Source of the DNA: Heliocidaris tuberculata
Taxonomy: Eukaryota; Echinodermata; Echinoidea; Camarodonta; Echinometridae
Direction of reading: 5' to 3'
NCBI GenBank assembly: GCA_025618425.1
Contig: CM046851.1
Coordinates: 8,024,469 to 8,088,468 of the forward strand
DNA: 64,000 bases
Shown: piece by piece, positions 11,047 through 23,395 of the stretch
Numbering within the stretch: the stretch's first letter is position 1
Layout: each line of letters begins with the position of its first letter
The notes under the pieces: generated by a model
The model's database searches: none
Told to the model about the DNA's origin: nothing
What the model saw: only the letters and a program-made list of their open reading frames with translations
Program-made: the position numbers and the translations under genes

Positions 11047-12545
11047 ATGAAGATCGCACAGGTCATACTTATCTTCACGAAAGGTGACCGACAAGACATA
11101 GGTAATTACGCGCCCTATATCACTCCTAACAATTAAGCTTCTCAAAGATTCTAGAAAAAATTGTTTATTCTCGCCTCAATATACGTTTTTAAATAATAAT
11201 CATGTCCTCTCCGGGTCTCAGTTTTATTGCCGCAAACATTCAACTACGCACTCGCTTCTATTATTCATTAATAAAATTGCCAGAGCTATAAGAATGTCAC
11301 AAACTGCAGGTATTTTCATGAACCTCTCCAAGGCCTCCGAATCTATAAATCATGATATCTCACTATGGTATCCGGTGGAAGGCCTGGGAGTGGTTCAGGA
11401 ACTACATTAATGATAGAAAACAATATGTATACATAAATAGGTTGAACCGACCCTTCAGTCAATTGCTTGTGGTGTCCCTCAATGCTCTCTGTTAGGCCCG
11501 CTCATGTTTATCTTATACATTAACGACCTCCAAAACTCATCTGCAGTCTCGTCATTTATTTTCTTTGCCGATGACTCCAATTTTTTTTTGCGCTTACCAT
11601 AACTCCAATACACTTCTGAACATTGTAAACACTGAATTTATATAGACAATAAACTAACTTGGAAAGTTCAAATTGATTGTTTATGTAAACTGTTGTTACG
11701 TAACTCAGGTGTAATGAACAGGTTGAAACCTTTTGTACCTTTTCATGTTATGCTTATACTCTATTCTACCTTGATATTGCCTTATCTTAATTATTGTAAA
11801 CTTGCATGGGGAAATAGCATCTATAACCCTAATGGACAAAATTAATGTTGTACAAAAACGGGTAGTAAGAATAGTAAATAATGTTGGATTTCGTGGACAT
11901 ACAAGTGAGCTTTTGTAATATTCTTAAGATATCTGACTTGTACTTATACAATCTTGGAATATTTATGTACGAATTCTCGAAAGGTAATTTACCAGATGCT
12001 TTCGTCCCTATGATGTACATTCCTACCCACCTAGGGAGACAAACCATTTCCACCTCCCCTGAACTCGTACCGTTTTTGCAAACAAAATTATCACCTTTAC
12101 TGGACCCAAATTCTGGAACAACAGAAGCGAAGGTGTTACCTTTTTATAAGTAAGTACGCTTATGTATATGAATATTCTTGTCATATTCTGATAAGTTTGT
12201 TTACATGATATAAATTGATTATTCTGGTAAAGTAATTTTATCATTGTTTATATCAATATGATATCAAATTTGATATATTATGTTATATGATTTGTCACAA
12301 TAAAATCTGAGTAGTCCTATTGTGATTTTATATTTCAATTTTTATATCAAAATCATATCTAATTTGATATATTATGTTATATGATTTGTTACATGTTAAA
12401 TCTAAGTTTTATTATGATTTGCTATATATTTTCAACGTTCAATTTTTTTAATTTTCCATTCCATTTTCAAGTGAATGTTAATGTTCTTTATTATACTCAT
12501 GCTTTGTATTGTAAAACAAAATGTTAATGTCAATGTCAATGAAGT
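11047..12545 (+). pseudogene. Decayed CR1/Jockey-type LINE reverse-transcriptase fragment
   Basis: In shifting frames this matches the reverse-transcriptase part of the better-preserved LINE at 25997-29416. It begins with KIAQVILIFTKGDRQDIGNY and goes on through a SKA-F/NHD-like block, the L-GPL-FILYIN block (11495-11530) and FADDS (about 11561-11575). The C-terminal Y-K-AWGN region is near 11790-11815. It holds many stops, frameshifts and at least one large deletion. The 3' part runs into AT-rich DNA, and a short tail of repeated gtcaat at 12518-12540 may be the element's 3' end. It is not functional. Confidence 0.7.
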
Positions 12546-12754
12546 GTCATTATAGAATACAAAAAGAAATACCATTAAAGCATTTACACATGATTTACAT
12601 GAATTCCATGAGTATGTTTGCAATATGATAATTTTAAAAGTAATCTTTAAACCATATACTTATAAATCCAAAATGAAAAAAATAAATAGAAAAATAGAAG
12701 CAGGTGGAATAGAGGAGTGAGAAACCACTTAAATAAAAGAGAGATACACAAAGA
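12546..12754. other. Spacer, nothing identified
   Basis: AT-rich spacer between the LINE remnant and the purine tract. Confidence 0.3.
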
Positions 12755-13032
12755 GAAAGGAAAGAGAGAGAGAGGACGGAGAGAGAAGATGGAGGGGGGG
12801 GGGAGAGGAGAGAGAGAGAGGGGGAGGAGGGGAGAAAGGGAGAGGGGAGGATAGGAGATAGAGAGAGGGGGAAGAGAGAGGGAGAGAGGGGGAAGAGAGA
12901 GGGAGAGAAGGGGAAGGGAAAGGGAGAGAGGGGGAAGAGAGAGGGAGAGAGGGAGAGAGGGGGAAGAGAGACGGAGAGAGGGGAAGAGAGAGAGAGGGAA
13001 AGAGAGGGAAGAGAGAGGGAGGGAGGGGTACA
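12755..13032. repeat. Purine-only GA/GGGA minisatellite
   Basis: About 280 nt of almost pure A and G on the + strand, built of variants of gggagagagggggaagagag. Overlapping Ser/Leu/Pro-rich frames on the - strand come from this composition and are not genes. Confidence 0.85.
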
Positions 13033-13890
13033 TGTGTACAACAACCTTTCAATATATTGAGATTTCCTATGGGAAACTATCTCAGCTTCTGAAAACAATC
13101 AACAAGTTAGTCAAAGCATCACCAGAGTTAGCAGGAAAAAAAAAATCATAATTGTATGGTTCTTCTGGAATCATTACTGAAATTGCAAAGCTCTTGAGAA
13201 ATTGAATGAGATTGAGTACAAAACTTGTAAGCAATATTATTGGCCTCTAGATACGAAATCTCATATTTCACCCTCATACAAATTGTAAAAATACTCAACA
13301 TTTAACACTTTTTTTTATTGTGAATAACTCAAAAGTTGTGTCAGACTGAGGGTTTCACATGGTAAAGTTGAAGGATGTCAAATTTATTTGGAGATAAGAT
13401 AATGAAATTTCTTTGCCTTAAACAATACTCAGAATATTTGCTCAGATTTCCTTGTCTTTTTTTGAAAAATCAAGGAGCCGCAAAATCTGTGTGCAACAGT
13501 AATTAATTCAGAGCACAACAATGGTCATTGTGCATAGCAGCTGAAATTTCAGAACAAATTTTCAAAAATCCAGAGTCATGAATTATTAATGACCCTGGAA
13601 AGCAAAAGGATGGCAGAAATAACAGGTGCAATGCACATTGGTATCGTTATGTTATCCATCAATGACACACACATATTTTGTGGCCTAAATTTTTCAAACA
13701 CTGAAAATGTAATGAAATATTCAGAACATTATTTCAAGAATGTTAATGAAGGAAATTAAAAAAAAAAACTTACCACAATTAATTTGACATCTTTCAACTT
13801 TATTTTTTAACTTAGGAGTTTTTAATGATTTAAAGTGTCACAATTTTTTTTTCTTCTACCTTGTACAACAGCATCATTCCCGCGTCACCC
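13033..13890. other. Intergenic, nothing identified
   Basis: AT-rich unique-looking DNA with no coding signal that I can support. Confidence 0.4.
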
Positions 13891-13957
13891 TTTACATTTT
13901 CATAACATAATTTTGAGTATAATAATTATACTCAAAATTATGTTATGAAAATGTAAA
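13891..13957. repeat. Perfect 32-bp-arm hairpin with 3-nt loop
   Basis: The arm 13891-13922 (starting TTTACATTTTCATAACATAA) is matched without error by its reverse complement at 13926-13957, with TAA between. A perfect palindrome of this length suggests a very recent event or an assembly fold-back. Confidence 0.9.
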
Positions 13958-14089
13958 GTGAATTGAATAAAATGCTTTTGAATTATCATAGTCAGAAGGT
14001 AAGAAAATGGTTTTTCTTTACATACAAAGCATTTTTTTTTTTTTGGGGGGGGGGGGCAAAGCGTTGTCAAAGGGCACTTTGGGGTTTTC

Positions 14090-14890
14090 ATTTCAGAGGG
14101 TCTGACACCCCCTTCCCGATGGACAATTTTGTCAGTTTTTATATTTTTGGAATGTACATCCGCCATAGCTCTTCCATCTAACAAATTTTGGTCTCTGGGA
14201 TTCAAGGGGAAATTTACCCCAATTTTTAGGGGCCGTCTGACACCCCACCCCGACGGAAATTTTTGTCAGTTTTTTGTGTTTTGTAATGTCCAGTCAAACT
14301 ACTTCCTACTGACAAAATTTGGTGCATGGGGGAGGTGGGGTGAAATCGACCCGACTATGGGGTCTCTTTTGGGGGCTCTGGGGGCTAAACCCGGTGGCTA
14401 CGGTCAGGCTGACAACCTTTTTGTCAATGACTTAGATGGTCTAAGTAACTTTAAGGGTTCAAATCTTATGGGTAATGGGGTGACTATTTCGGGACAGGCT
14501 CCTGGCCTATAAGAAAGTACGTTCCCCTGCCATAATTATATCTACACTGCGTCCCAAGGAAAGTTAACAGTTGAAAAAAGTCTCCCCAAATAAATATTTC
14601 AAAATATTTGAAAAGAAATGTCATACCTGCGGATAGCTTATGGTGTCTCCTATCTAATGTCACCAAAAATATCTGGCAATATTTTAAGCTCGAGTGAACA
14701 AAAGCGACTTTTGCGAAAGAGTGCAAAATCAAGACACGACAAGAATTGGTATTTTGTTCTGGCTGGTATTAACACATTTAAGAACCATTAAAAGTTGACA
14801 GTTGGAAAAAGTCTCCCCAAATGAACATTTCAAGATATGTTCATGAAATTTTCATACCTATTCAGTCTTAGGGTCTCCCCTTTCATATGA
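14090..14890. repeat. Two short tandem duplications
   Basis: A unit of about 130 bp ending in a gtctgacaccccc..gatgga/acggaa block occurs near 14098 and again near 14234. A second unit, agttgaaaaaagtctcccca near 14569, recurs near 14797 with 'ggaaaaagtctccccaaatg', a spacing of roughly 226 bp. No product is encoded. Confidence 0.55.
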
Positions 14891-15194
14891 CACCAAACAA
14901 TGACACCAAACATCTAACGACTCCTATATAAGGAACACACAAAATGCATGGAATAATCATGAAATTATTTTTCCAACTACAATACACGAAATGCCGTTTA
15001 CCAGTGTAGGAGCAAACGACGGAAAATGAAGCCCGCCATTCTACTTCATTCAGGAGAATTTGACCAAGGCGCGATAAGATGTCTTGTGGACAGTGAAGAA
15101 GAACTACAACGACCAATTTAAAAGTATATGGACACAAGATGGACTGATTAAAGTTATCACAGCAAGTAACTCTGACAAGGGTGAGTAACAATAA
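14891..15194. other. Spacer, nothing identified
   Basis: No coding or repeat structure that I can support. Confidence 0.3.
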
Positions 15195-15690
15195 TAATAA
15201 TAATAATATAGATTTCTAAAGGCCACCGCACACCTTACAATCGGTCTGCGATCCGATTTCAGAAGAAAATGTAATATCATCTGTCAAATCATTTAAAAAA
15301 GAAAAATATCTTTGATTGAGGGTCTGAATAGTCATACAGATAGTAAAATCGATAATACGGCCTTTGCCGAGTTTTCTAGTCGGTGGAATGGCCAAATCGG
15401 CTCCAAGTCGTAGTGACGTCACAAAAATCGTACGACTTGAAACTAATTTTGCCCTTATTCCTTGTAGAAAGCTGACAGCTTACCAAAACCCTATGTTTGG
15501 TATTCATATTACTTTTCAGAACCTGAATAGGGTAGATTTCATTTGTTAAAATGCCAATATTTAATGCCATAGCGATTTATTTCACAAATCGGATCGCAGA
15601 CCGATCGTAAGGGGTGAGGTGGCCTTTATAAAGCGCACTTTCTGATGCAAATGTCACTCAAGGCGCTACAATATTTGTTTTAACACAATA
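15195..15690. repeat. (AAT)n / 'aaagcgcac' dispersed repeat, split by a MITE
   Basis: A run of (AAT) units at 15189-15210 and a tail tataaagcgcacttt..caaggcgctacaata at 15627-15680 look like two halves of one short repeat. A related intact copy lies near 17478-17545 (AAT units then acatttatatagcgcttta). The MITE at 15217-15628 interrupts it. Confidence 0.5.
15217..15628 (-). mobile_element. 0.4-kb MITE, copy 1 (GGCCACCGCACACC ends)
   Basis: The left end AAAGGCCACCGCACACCTTA is mirrored by GGGGTGAGGTGGCCTTTA on the right, with inverted similarity extending over GATCGGTCTGCGATCC. A copy in the opposite orientation lies at 29469-29892. Both contain a 68-residue open frame (here - strand, 15216-15422) starting MTSLRLGADLAIPPTRKLGK; the two translations differ at 7 residues. 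This is a non-autonomous element; the frame is probably incidental. Confidence 0.8.
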
Positions 15691-16889
15691 GAATTAACAT
15701 AAATAGGCTACATGAACCGTCAAAACTTAAAAGAAAAATAAGAAAATTAATTACTTAAATACATTTACCAAAAGAACAATTAATAACTATTTAGTAAAGT
15801 ATCAGCGACACTTTCATGGTGGAGAAACTGAATTGTAGGTTTAGTTTTTCAGGGTTACACCATGTAATTAATAACTATGTGTGAACAGAAACTTTTTGAT
15901 TCGAAAAGCTTCTAGATTATGAATGTTTCTAATGCTAGTGGGTAGCTTGTTCCACGAAGTGGTGCCATATGTAAAAGCTCTCTATATCCACAGTGAGAAG
16001 TTCGGGTTCGAGAGACAACGAGCATGGTAGAGGCGTGGATTATGGACACTGCTTTTTGACAAGGAGTCACATTGATAAACTCAAAGACAAACTTTCTGCA
16101 ACTGAACTCATTTTATATGACTTTGTTTTGCATTACCCTTTGTTCATTACATCTACACTAGTATTTCATTTGTTGCTTTATTCTATTTTTCACAATGTTT
16201 ACTTCGTGCTTGAATATTTGTAACTCAAAGTTCATACTGATGTCATGTATTTGACCATTGTAGTCGGTCACGGTCAGGGTTTGTTATCATTTTGGTCAAT
16301 TTAATGAAAAAAGTGACAAAAGTAATATTTGAAGTACCTGAGAGGAAGTTGAGTGGGTGATTATCTACCTGGTTAATGTTGTCACGAGCCACAGAACTCT
16401 GAGGTTTTCATGTCAATCTGCTCTGAAACAATGATTGCTTTCGGCTCTTTTTTTCTTTTAATATGTTAGTGTTTCCTGTAGGAGCTAGCCATTCACTCAG
16501 TATGCCTGATACTCTTGGTCAGTGACACTGCCAGCACCGAATTTGAATTTAATATCTTTTTTTTCCCCGTATACTCCCTTAAAATACCTTGCTGAGTATA
16601 ATTATAATGAATAAACTCTTCTGTCATTTTGTTCTTTGTTATCTTGACCCTAAAAGGACATGTCAATAAAAAAAAAAAAAAAAAAAATGGCGGATTCGTA
16701 TTCGTTTATGTGTAAAACATATAGAGTTTGGGAGTAGAGGATTCTAATGTGTTGTTTCTTTTTACTGCAAAGTCTATGTTTTTAAAAATTAAAACCTGAA
16801 CTAAAGTTGAGAATAACTTTTTTAAGTATAACATATTATAAAACAAAATTAGTTTTAACAATCAATTAAACTATGCATTCTTGTACGTT
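15691..16889. other. Intergenic, nothing identified
   Basis: AT-rich DNA with a short poly-A run near 16670. I see no exon, RNA gene or paired terminal repeat. Confidence 0.4.
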
Positions 16890-17095
16890 ATACATGCAGT
16901 CCAACCTGCTTTAGCGACCACCTGAATAGAAAGACCTCCTGTCTATAAACACCATAATTTTTGTTTCCCTTGAACAGCATTTCTCATTGAAACATGTATT
17001 AAAGGAACCTGTCCATAAAGACCACCTACTCACATAGACCGCTTTTCTTGTCTCCCTTGAGCGGTCTTTATAGACAGGTTTCACTGTATTATAAA
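16890..17095. mobile_element. Palindromic MITE-like element
   Basis: The right half reads gagcggtctttatagacagg then tttcactgtatt. The left half begins tgcagtccaacctgctttag and carries the complementary gaccacct..ctgtctataaacacc blocks. Internal units of 'ctgtctataaagaccgc' type occur on both strands. No coding capacity. Confidence 0.5.
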
Positions 17096-17470
17096 CTAAG
17101 TGCACACCAAATTTGGTAACGGTCGGACCTTGTATAGCCGAGATCTTTTGGGGGCCATCATCCCCCGCCCCCAGTCTTCAAAACCTTTGAAATAGCCCAG
17201 TCTTTTTAGAAGTTTCACGATCAACAGGTTAAAGTTTGAGTGTAGGCGTACAATGCCTGTCATTACTTTCTGCTCATCAGCAACCTTTTGTTGAACGTCA
17301 ATGTGTATTCACCGTGCTCAGCGTATTGTATAGTATTTGTACTATTGTATTTACCGAATCACTGTATAAACCTGCTTTCAGCTCGAAGCTGCTTTTCATT
17401 TTCAGTAAACTCTTCATGCTGATATCATCACAGACAATTAAAAGGTACATGAATCGTGGACTTAGTGTTT
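17096..17470. other. Spacer, nothing identified
   Basis: No supported feature. Confidence 0.3.
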
Positions 17471-17617
17471 ACATTCTATTAATAATAATAATAATAATTA
17501 TAACATTTATATAGCGCTTTATACTGGTGTTTCTAAGCGCACAGTATTCTTGCTATTAATAGAGTAACCTGAATTATTATTCAATCAAATTGAATTAATA
17601 TTCATATTTGAGGGGGG

Positions 17618-17677
<60 letters not shown>
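17471..17677. repeat. (AAT)n short repeat plus 58-nt poly-A
   Basis: AAT units followed by acatttatatagcgcttta (17480-17545), then a gagggggg run and an uninterrupted A tract at about 17619-17676. Confidence 0.7.
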
Positions 17678-17678
<1 letters not shown>

Positions 17679-18196
17679 AAAATGATGTGCACCTCTATAA
17701 GTGTAGACCAACCCACAGCTGAGTGGAGAAAACTAAGCATTAAAAAGATGGGTTTTTTTGTTCTTTCATTTATGTCAATACATTTAATCTTTTATAAAAA
17801 ATTTTTTCTCTAAGTTAGGTATACACAGACGGCTTCTCGTGGGAAATAGTGTTCACTTTTTTCAACGTGGATTCCTACATAATTATGTAAAATTTAATGT
17901 TGAAAACAATGGCATCGACTGAATTTTGATTGAAAATGTGCCCAAAGTGCCCAAACTTTATATTTTAGTGGCCCGCCATTGTTTTATGCATTTCAGAGCA
18001 AACATTGGGGCTAGAAACGTTCGTTTGGTGTTGAAAAAACACTATATGACTATGATATATGGTAATTGTTATAGACCTACCATGAGTAGTCTTGCTCATA
18101 TAATGCATGGGCCGCGGAACCGGGGGGGGGGGGGCTGGGGCTGCAGCTCCCCACATTTTTGAGTAGACACGTGTCATAAAACCTCGGAAAAAAAGT
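17678..18196. other. Spacer with poly-G fragment
   Basis: Contains a poly-G run at about 18122-18134 in a ccgcgg..ggctgcagctcccc context, resembling an end of the hAT-type poly-G elements. No gene seen. Confidence 0.35.
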
Positions 18197-18869
18197 TAAG
18201 AAATTCCCAACCAATAATCATTCTTAGTCATTTTGTAAAATAATTTACTGGAAAGTAGCTAAAAAAGAGAAGAAATAAAGAGGTTTCGTCAACATGAGAT
18301 TTAAACTTCGAAGTTTGCACACCGTTTTTATTTTTTGTTTGTGTGTGTCTTTTTTTTAGGGGGGGGGGGTGGAGCTACTGCATTGTGTTCCTTCTTAATA
18401 CTGAAATATATTTCTATTCATACAGTTTCTAAGAAGGAGCGGCAGACATGAATGTGTTTCGTCTACTTCAGATTCCAAACATTATTTTTTTTTTTTACCA
18501 CCATGACTATTCTTTCTACAGTTGAAGCACAATCTCATATTCATACAACGGTAGGTTAATGGTAAAGTCAGTGCAATATTCAAACTAAACGAACCGTATT
18601 ATATGCGCGTATTGTTGCTAACCAGACAGGCCTGCATAAAAAAGGTAAATTTTCGATGTTATGATCAAAACAAGGTCACATTTGAGATAGTAGAAGCCGC
18701 CTGTCAGTTTCAGCATAGTAATAACGCATTGTATTCCATGTTGTGTATGAATAAAATATTGAAGACCATATAGAGATTTGGTAAATATCATCATCAATTA
18801 TCATGGTTATTGCAGTTTACTCTGAGGCTCACTTTCTCGAATCGAAATCAATGATTAAAAAAGAACAAA

Positions 18870-18912
<43 letters not shown>

Positions 18913-19682
18913 TTTGAATATCAAAACGTTCAATTTGGTATCCTTTGCGGTGCTGCTATATAAGGTCCAACCTTGAACTTTTAGTTCTTAGCGTGTACAG
19001 TCCCAGCATGATAAGAAATTCCCAACCAATAATCATTCTTAGTCATTTTGTAAAATAATTTACTGGAAAGTAGCTAAAAAAGAGAAGAAATAAAGAGGTT
19101 TCGTCAACATGAGATTTAAACTTCGAAGTTTGCACACCGTTTTTATTTTTTGTTTGTGTGTGTCTTTTTTTTAGGGGGGGTGGAGCTACTGCATTGTGTT
19201 CCTTCTTAATACTGAAATATATTTCTATTCATACAGTTTCTAAGAAGGAGCGGCAGACATGAATGTGTTTCGTCTACTTCAGATTCCAAACATTATTTTT
19301 TTTTTTTACCACCATGACTATTCTTTCTACAGTTGAAGCACAATCTCATATTCATACAACGGTAGGTTAATGGTAAAGTCAGTGCAATATTCAAACTAAA
19401 CGAACCGTATTATATGCACGTATTGTTGCTAACCAGACAGGCCTGCATAAAAAAGGTAAATTTTCGATGTTATGATCAAAACAAGGTCACATTTGAGATA
19501 GTAGAAGCCGCCTGTCAGTTTCAGCATAGTAATAACGCATTGTATTCCATGTTGTGTATGAATAAAATATTGAAGACCATATAGAGATTTGGTAAATATC
19601 ATCATCAATTATCATGGTTATTGCAGTTTACTCTGAGGCTCACTTTCTCGAATCGAAATCAATGATTAAAAAAGAACAAAAT

Positions 19683-19755
<73 letters not shown>

Positions 19756-20152
19756 GAGAGAAAGAGAGATTTGAATATCAAAACGTTCAATTTGGTATCC
19801 TTTGCGGTGCTGCTATATAAGGTCCAACCTTGAACTTTTAGTTCTTAGCGTGTACAGTCCCAGCATGATAAGAAATTCCCAACCAATAATCATTCTTAGT
19901 CATTTTGTAAAATAATTTACTGGAAAGTAGCTAAAAAAGAGAAGAAATAAAGAGGTTTCGTCAACATGAGATTTAAACTTCGAAGTTTGCACACCGTTTT
20001 TATTTTTTGTTTGTGTGTATCTTTTTTTTAGGGGGGGGGGTGGAGCTACTGCATTGTGTTCCTTCTTAATACTGAAATATATTTCTATTCATACAGTTTC
20101 TAAGAAGGAGCGGCAGATATGAATAAGTTTCGTCTACTTTAGATTCCAAACA
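18197..20152 (+). repeat. 0.8-kb satellite, copies 1, 2 and start of copy 3
   Basis: A unit starting taagaaattcccaaccaata begins at 18197, 19012 and 19869, giving periods of 815 and 857 bp. The difference comes from an expanded (GA)n/GAAA tract inside copy 2 (19684-19769 versus 18873-18910 in copy 1). Outside that tract copies 1 and 2 are nearly identical, so the duplication is recent. Copy 3 is interrupted at about 20152. No protein is encoded. Confidence 0.92.
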
Positions 20153-22014
20153 GTTTGTTGTTGTTGTTCTTGTTGTAATTCTTGCTTTATTGATCCTTTG
20201 CATTTCAAATGAAACATAACACAACATGAACAGTATGACGGATCATATAATAAAATATAAATGACGTTGGTGTACACATGTCTAACATACACAGAAAATC
20301 AACCACGACTGACTTGTCAGTTTCTGTACTAGAAATTATGTAAGATTCCCCCCCCCCAAAAAAAATGAAATAAATAAAAAATAAACAACGTATACCAGAA
20401 AAAAACAACAAAACAAAACAAAAAACAAAAAACAAAGAGAGCAGGCGCCTGGCCGGAAAGGGAAAATTATAACAAATTGAAACAAACAACCTCTTGTTCT
20501 TACCCTTAATAATATTCAGAATGCTGGTCCATTTACCAGCATGCATAGCTAATTTGCCTTTCCTTTGTGCAATGTAATGTTCAGCAGATTCAAACGACAA
20601 AAGATGATTACAAAAGTGGCGGAGAGTAGGCTTTGTATCGCCGCACCGACATCTAAAAATATATATTGTTTACCTAGCAGTAACAAAAAAGTCGAACGGT
20701 AAATATTTTAGGACTTTTGGGGCTCATAAATACTAGAAAGAACTTTATTTTCTATAAGAAAAATTTGGAGACTAAATTCTGCAAAAAAGGGTGCCAAGAT
20801 CATTCCAGAATTTGTTAACGACTTGACAGGAAAAGATAAGGTGTACCAGAGTTTCGGGTGACCTTTCGCAAAATAAACATTTCGTATCTGTTATTTTGTG
20901 AATACAGTAGAGCCAAACTTTAGTAGGGACCAAATCATTGAGGATTTTAAATTGCAAAGCTCGTAGCTTTATATCTATAGTAATAAGAAAAGGAAGCTTT
21001 AGTAGTTCCGTTATTTGTTGAAGATGGAGACCATAAGTTTCATTTAGACGTATGAATAAATTTGATGTTGGTGGATCATATTCCTCCAGAAAAAATGAGT
21101 AATATAATTTCTTTGGTATATCCACTGCTTCCATAGGAATGCCATCGATAGTAACGATGGGAATTAGTCCTATTGGATTGACAAGAGAATGAAAGTTTTG
21201 AAGAAGAAAAAAGGATTTCCATGCCGGTGGCATTTTCTTGTAACAATCAAGAAGTACAAAATATTCTACAAATGTTAATCCCTTTCCTTTGGCGTCTTTC
21301 CAACGTAATGGTCTTCCAAATTCGTATAACATAGGCACCACCTTTACAAATCCCTTTTCTTTTATAATAAACGTTAAAATTGTTTTTCCGCCTTGTAATA
21401 TACATTTATTATTCCAAATTATTTGGTTTGATATCTGAACGTTTTTCTGAATCACGATACTCCAAGTAGTCATAACTTCATTATACCATTCGGGGATTAC
21501 TAGGTTTAGACTTTTAAGGTCATAGTTACAATAAAAAATAAACCCCCATACATTTTGCAGCAAAGTGAGAAGAATATCTTTCCATCCTTTTGAACTCGAC
21601 TTAAAAATTCTATTTATCCACTTCACTTTTGGGACTTGTAATAGAGACTTTAGACATAGCATTTTCAGTCACCCATCTTCATACTGTTTAACCATTGCTT
21701 CCCGTTTGATCCTGTCTGGGCCGTTCCAAATGAACCCAACAACTAACTTATTTACTTCCTTAATGTACCCATCAAGAATTTTAAACATGCTTGCAAGGTA
21801 TAGTAATTGCGAGAAAGAAATGTTTTGACAATTTGTATTTTACCAATTAAAGATAAGTTGCGAAGTCTCCATAAATTCAATTGCCCTTTAATTTTCTCAA
21901 GAATTTTTTGCAATTGCAAAGAAAAGACATTAGGTGAGTAAGATATGTCGACGTCGAGAATAGTCAGGGACTTCTCAAACTGAATATTCTCTAGCGAATG
22001 TTGATTATCTCTAG
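20153..22014 (-). pseudogene. 5'-truncated L1/Tx1-type LINE, C-terminal part of ORF2
   Basis: On the - strand, 21662-20772 encodes 296 open residues typical of the end of an L1/Tx1-type ORF2, after the polymerase domain. It contains LRALQFKILNDLVPTKVWLY and then a CLFCERSPETLVHLIFSC zinc-knuckle-like CCHC block and NKFW. Upstream, the same protein continues (LEKIKGQLNLWRLRNLSLIG, then GFIWNGPDRIKRE) but with one frameshift near 21820 and a stop just before 21662. The reverse-transcriptase core is missing. The 3' end (left side) has AATAAA and an aacaacaacaa-type tail next to the satellite break. It is a dead, truncated insertion. Confidence 0.8.
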
Positions 22015-22055
22015 CAAAAAACGTTCAATTTTGTATCCTTTGCAGTGCTGTTATA
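22015..22055 (+). repeat. 0.8-kb satellite, copy 3, internal fragment
   Basis: Reads aaaaacgttcaattttgtat then cctttgcagtgctgttata, which matches the satellite unit after its GA tract. It lies between the LINE fragment and the DNA transposon. About 480 bp of the unit (by comparison with copy 2) are missing between 20152 and here. Confidence 0.8.
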
Positions 22056-23395
22056 CAGTGCGTATCAAAACGGTATACCCAACTTTGGTAGCTTCCAGTT
22101 AAAAAGTTATAACCTCTATGAGCTTGAAATTTATTTCATAGTAAAGAACAACTTATATTCTGTGTAATGATACCCTATCCATAACCTGCTGCCACGGATG
22201 ACTGAGCAACAGGCTTTACAAAAAGTATCGTCAAAATCCTCTTGTACCAAGTTTGGGCTGAAGCAGCGAATGTGGGTCAAACCAATTGTGCATTAGTTAC
22301 TTCAGTTGGAAAACAATTGCTGAGTTATTTTCAATTGAATTTGTGAATTTGAATAGAAAAGGTGTTAAAGTCAACTTAAACTCAAGAAAGGGCTTATTAC
22401 AAGCTAAATTTATGATATTTTATTTGCCATGAAAACACAATCTTGGCTTCATCCGCATCCCTTTTTAAGGTAAGCCTTTTTACCGAGTCATTCAAAATGG
22501 ACAACATTTATTGGGAAGCTATCTCGACTATCAATTACCTTGGTAATTCTCAACACACGTATCCTTCTTCTTTTTATTCTTTAAGTCGGTAAACCATTGA
22601 GTTCATGTGCTATTCGCGAAGAACACCGTGTACACCTTATGCAGGTGAAATGGTGCAATGGACAAATGAGCAGAACGTTTTTAGTTGTCACGAGACAAGA
22701 AGTTAGAAGGCTGTTAATATAAATTAAAGATTACCGTACGGGTTTAAACAAGGTCATTTGAAAGCATAGATACACTGGATCACTTTAAACGGGGTAAACT
22801 CGCTAGTCATAAGGACCGCTATTCATAAGAACCACTTATTCATAAGGACCGCTATCCATAACGCGTGACTAAATGAATAGCGGTTTTGTACGAATAGTGG
22901 TCCTTCTACATAGCGAGCAAACCATAGATAAATGACCTCGCTATTCATAAGGACTTCCGTTCATAAGGATCACTATTCATAACTATTCATAAGGACCGCT
23001 ATTCATAACGCGAGTTAAATGAATAGCGGTTTTCTATGAATAGTGGTCCTTATATGAATAGCGAGTGGACCCGCTTCTGGCTATTCCAGAAAATATGTAA
23101 ACAATGGAGCATTGAAGTACAAAGGAGAATTCAACTTTTAAAATGATTTTAGACTAAAGTAACACATTCATATGGCTTGACCAACATTCGTTCATCAGCC
23201 CAAACTTGGAACAAGGAGATGTTCACAACAATTTTTAAAAACCCTGGTGCTCAGTCATCCATGGCAGAAATGTCATGAATGAGGTACAACTGGACAGACA
23301 ACAAGTTACTTTTCATCATGAAATATCGCATTGGTTATTATAACATTTTAGTTAGAAGCTATCAAAGTTGGGTATACTTTTTTTTATACGCACTG
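22056..23395. mobile_element. Tc1/mariner-like non-autonomous DNA transposon, long inverted ends
   Basis: Starts CAGTGCGTATCAAAACGGTA and ends with the near-complement TTATACGCACTG, flanked by TA on both sides (22054-22055 and 23396-23397). The satellite target carries a single TA at this point. Inverted similarity reaches at least 200 bp inward: gccacggatgactgagca..ccaagtttgggctga at 22191-22263 is mirrored by tcagcccaaacttgg..tgctcagtcatcc at 23197-23262. I see no transposase frame. TA duplication and CAGT ends fit the Tc1/mariner group. Confidence 0.85.
22783..23085. repeat. Nested foldback array of 'ctattcataaggacc' units
   Basis: Inside the transposon, 15- to 25-bp units such as cataaggaccgctattcata alternate with their reverse complements (gaatagcggtttt, gaatagtggtcctt). 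It can fold into several hairpins and looks like a second, younger palindromic insertion. Confidence 0.7.

Noticed and set aside
12634..13098. Overlapping Ser/Leu/Pro-rich frames of 107-154 residues
   Set aside because: They are all translations of one purine minisatellite in different frames.
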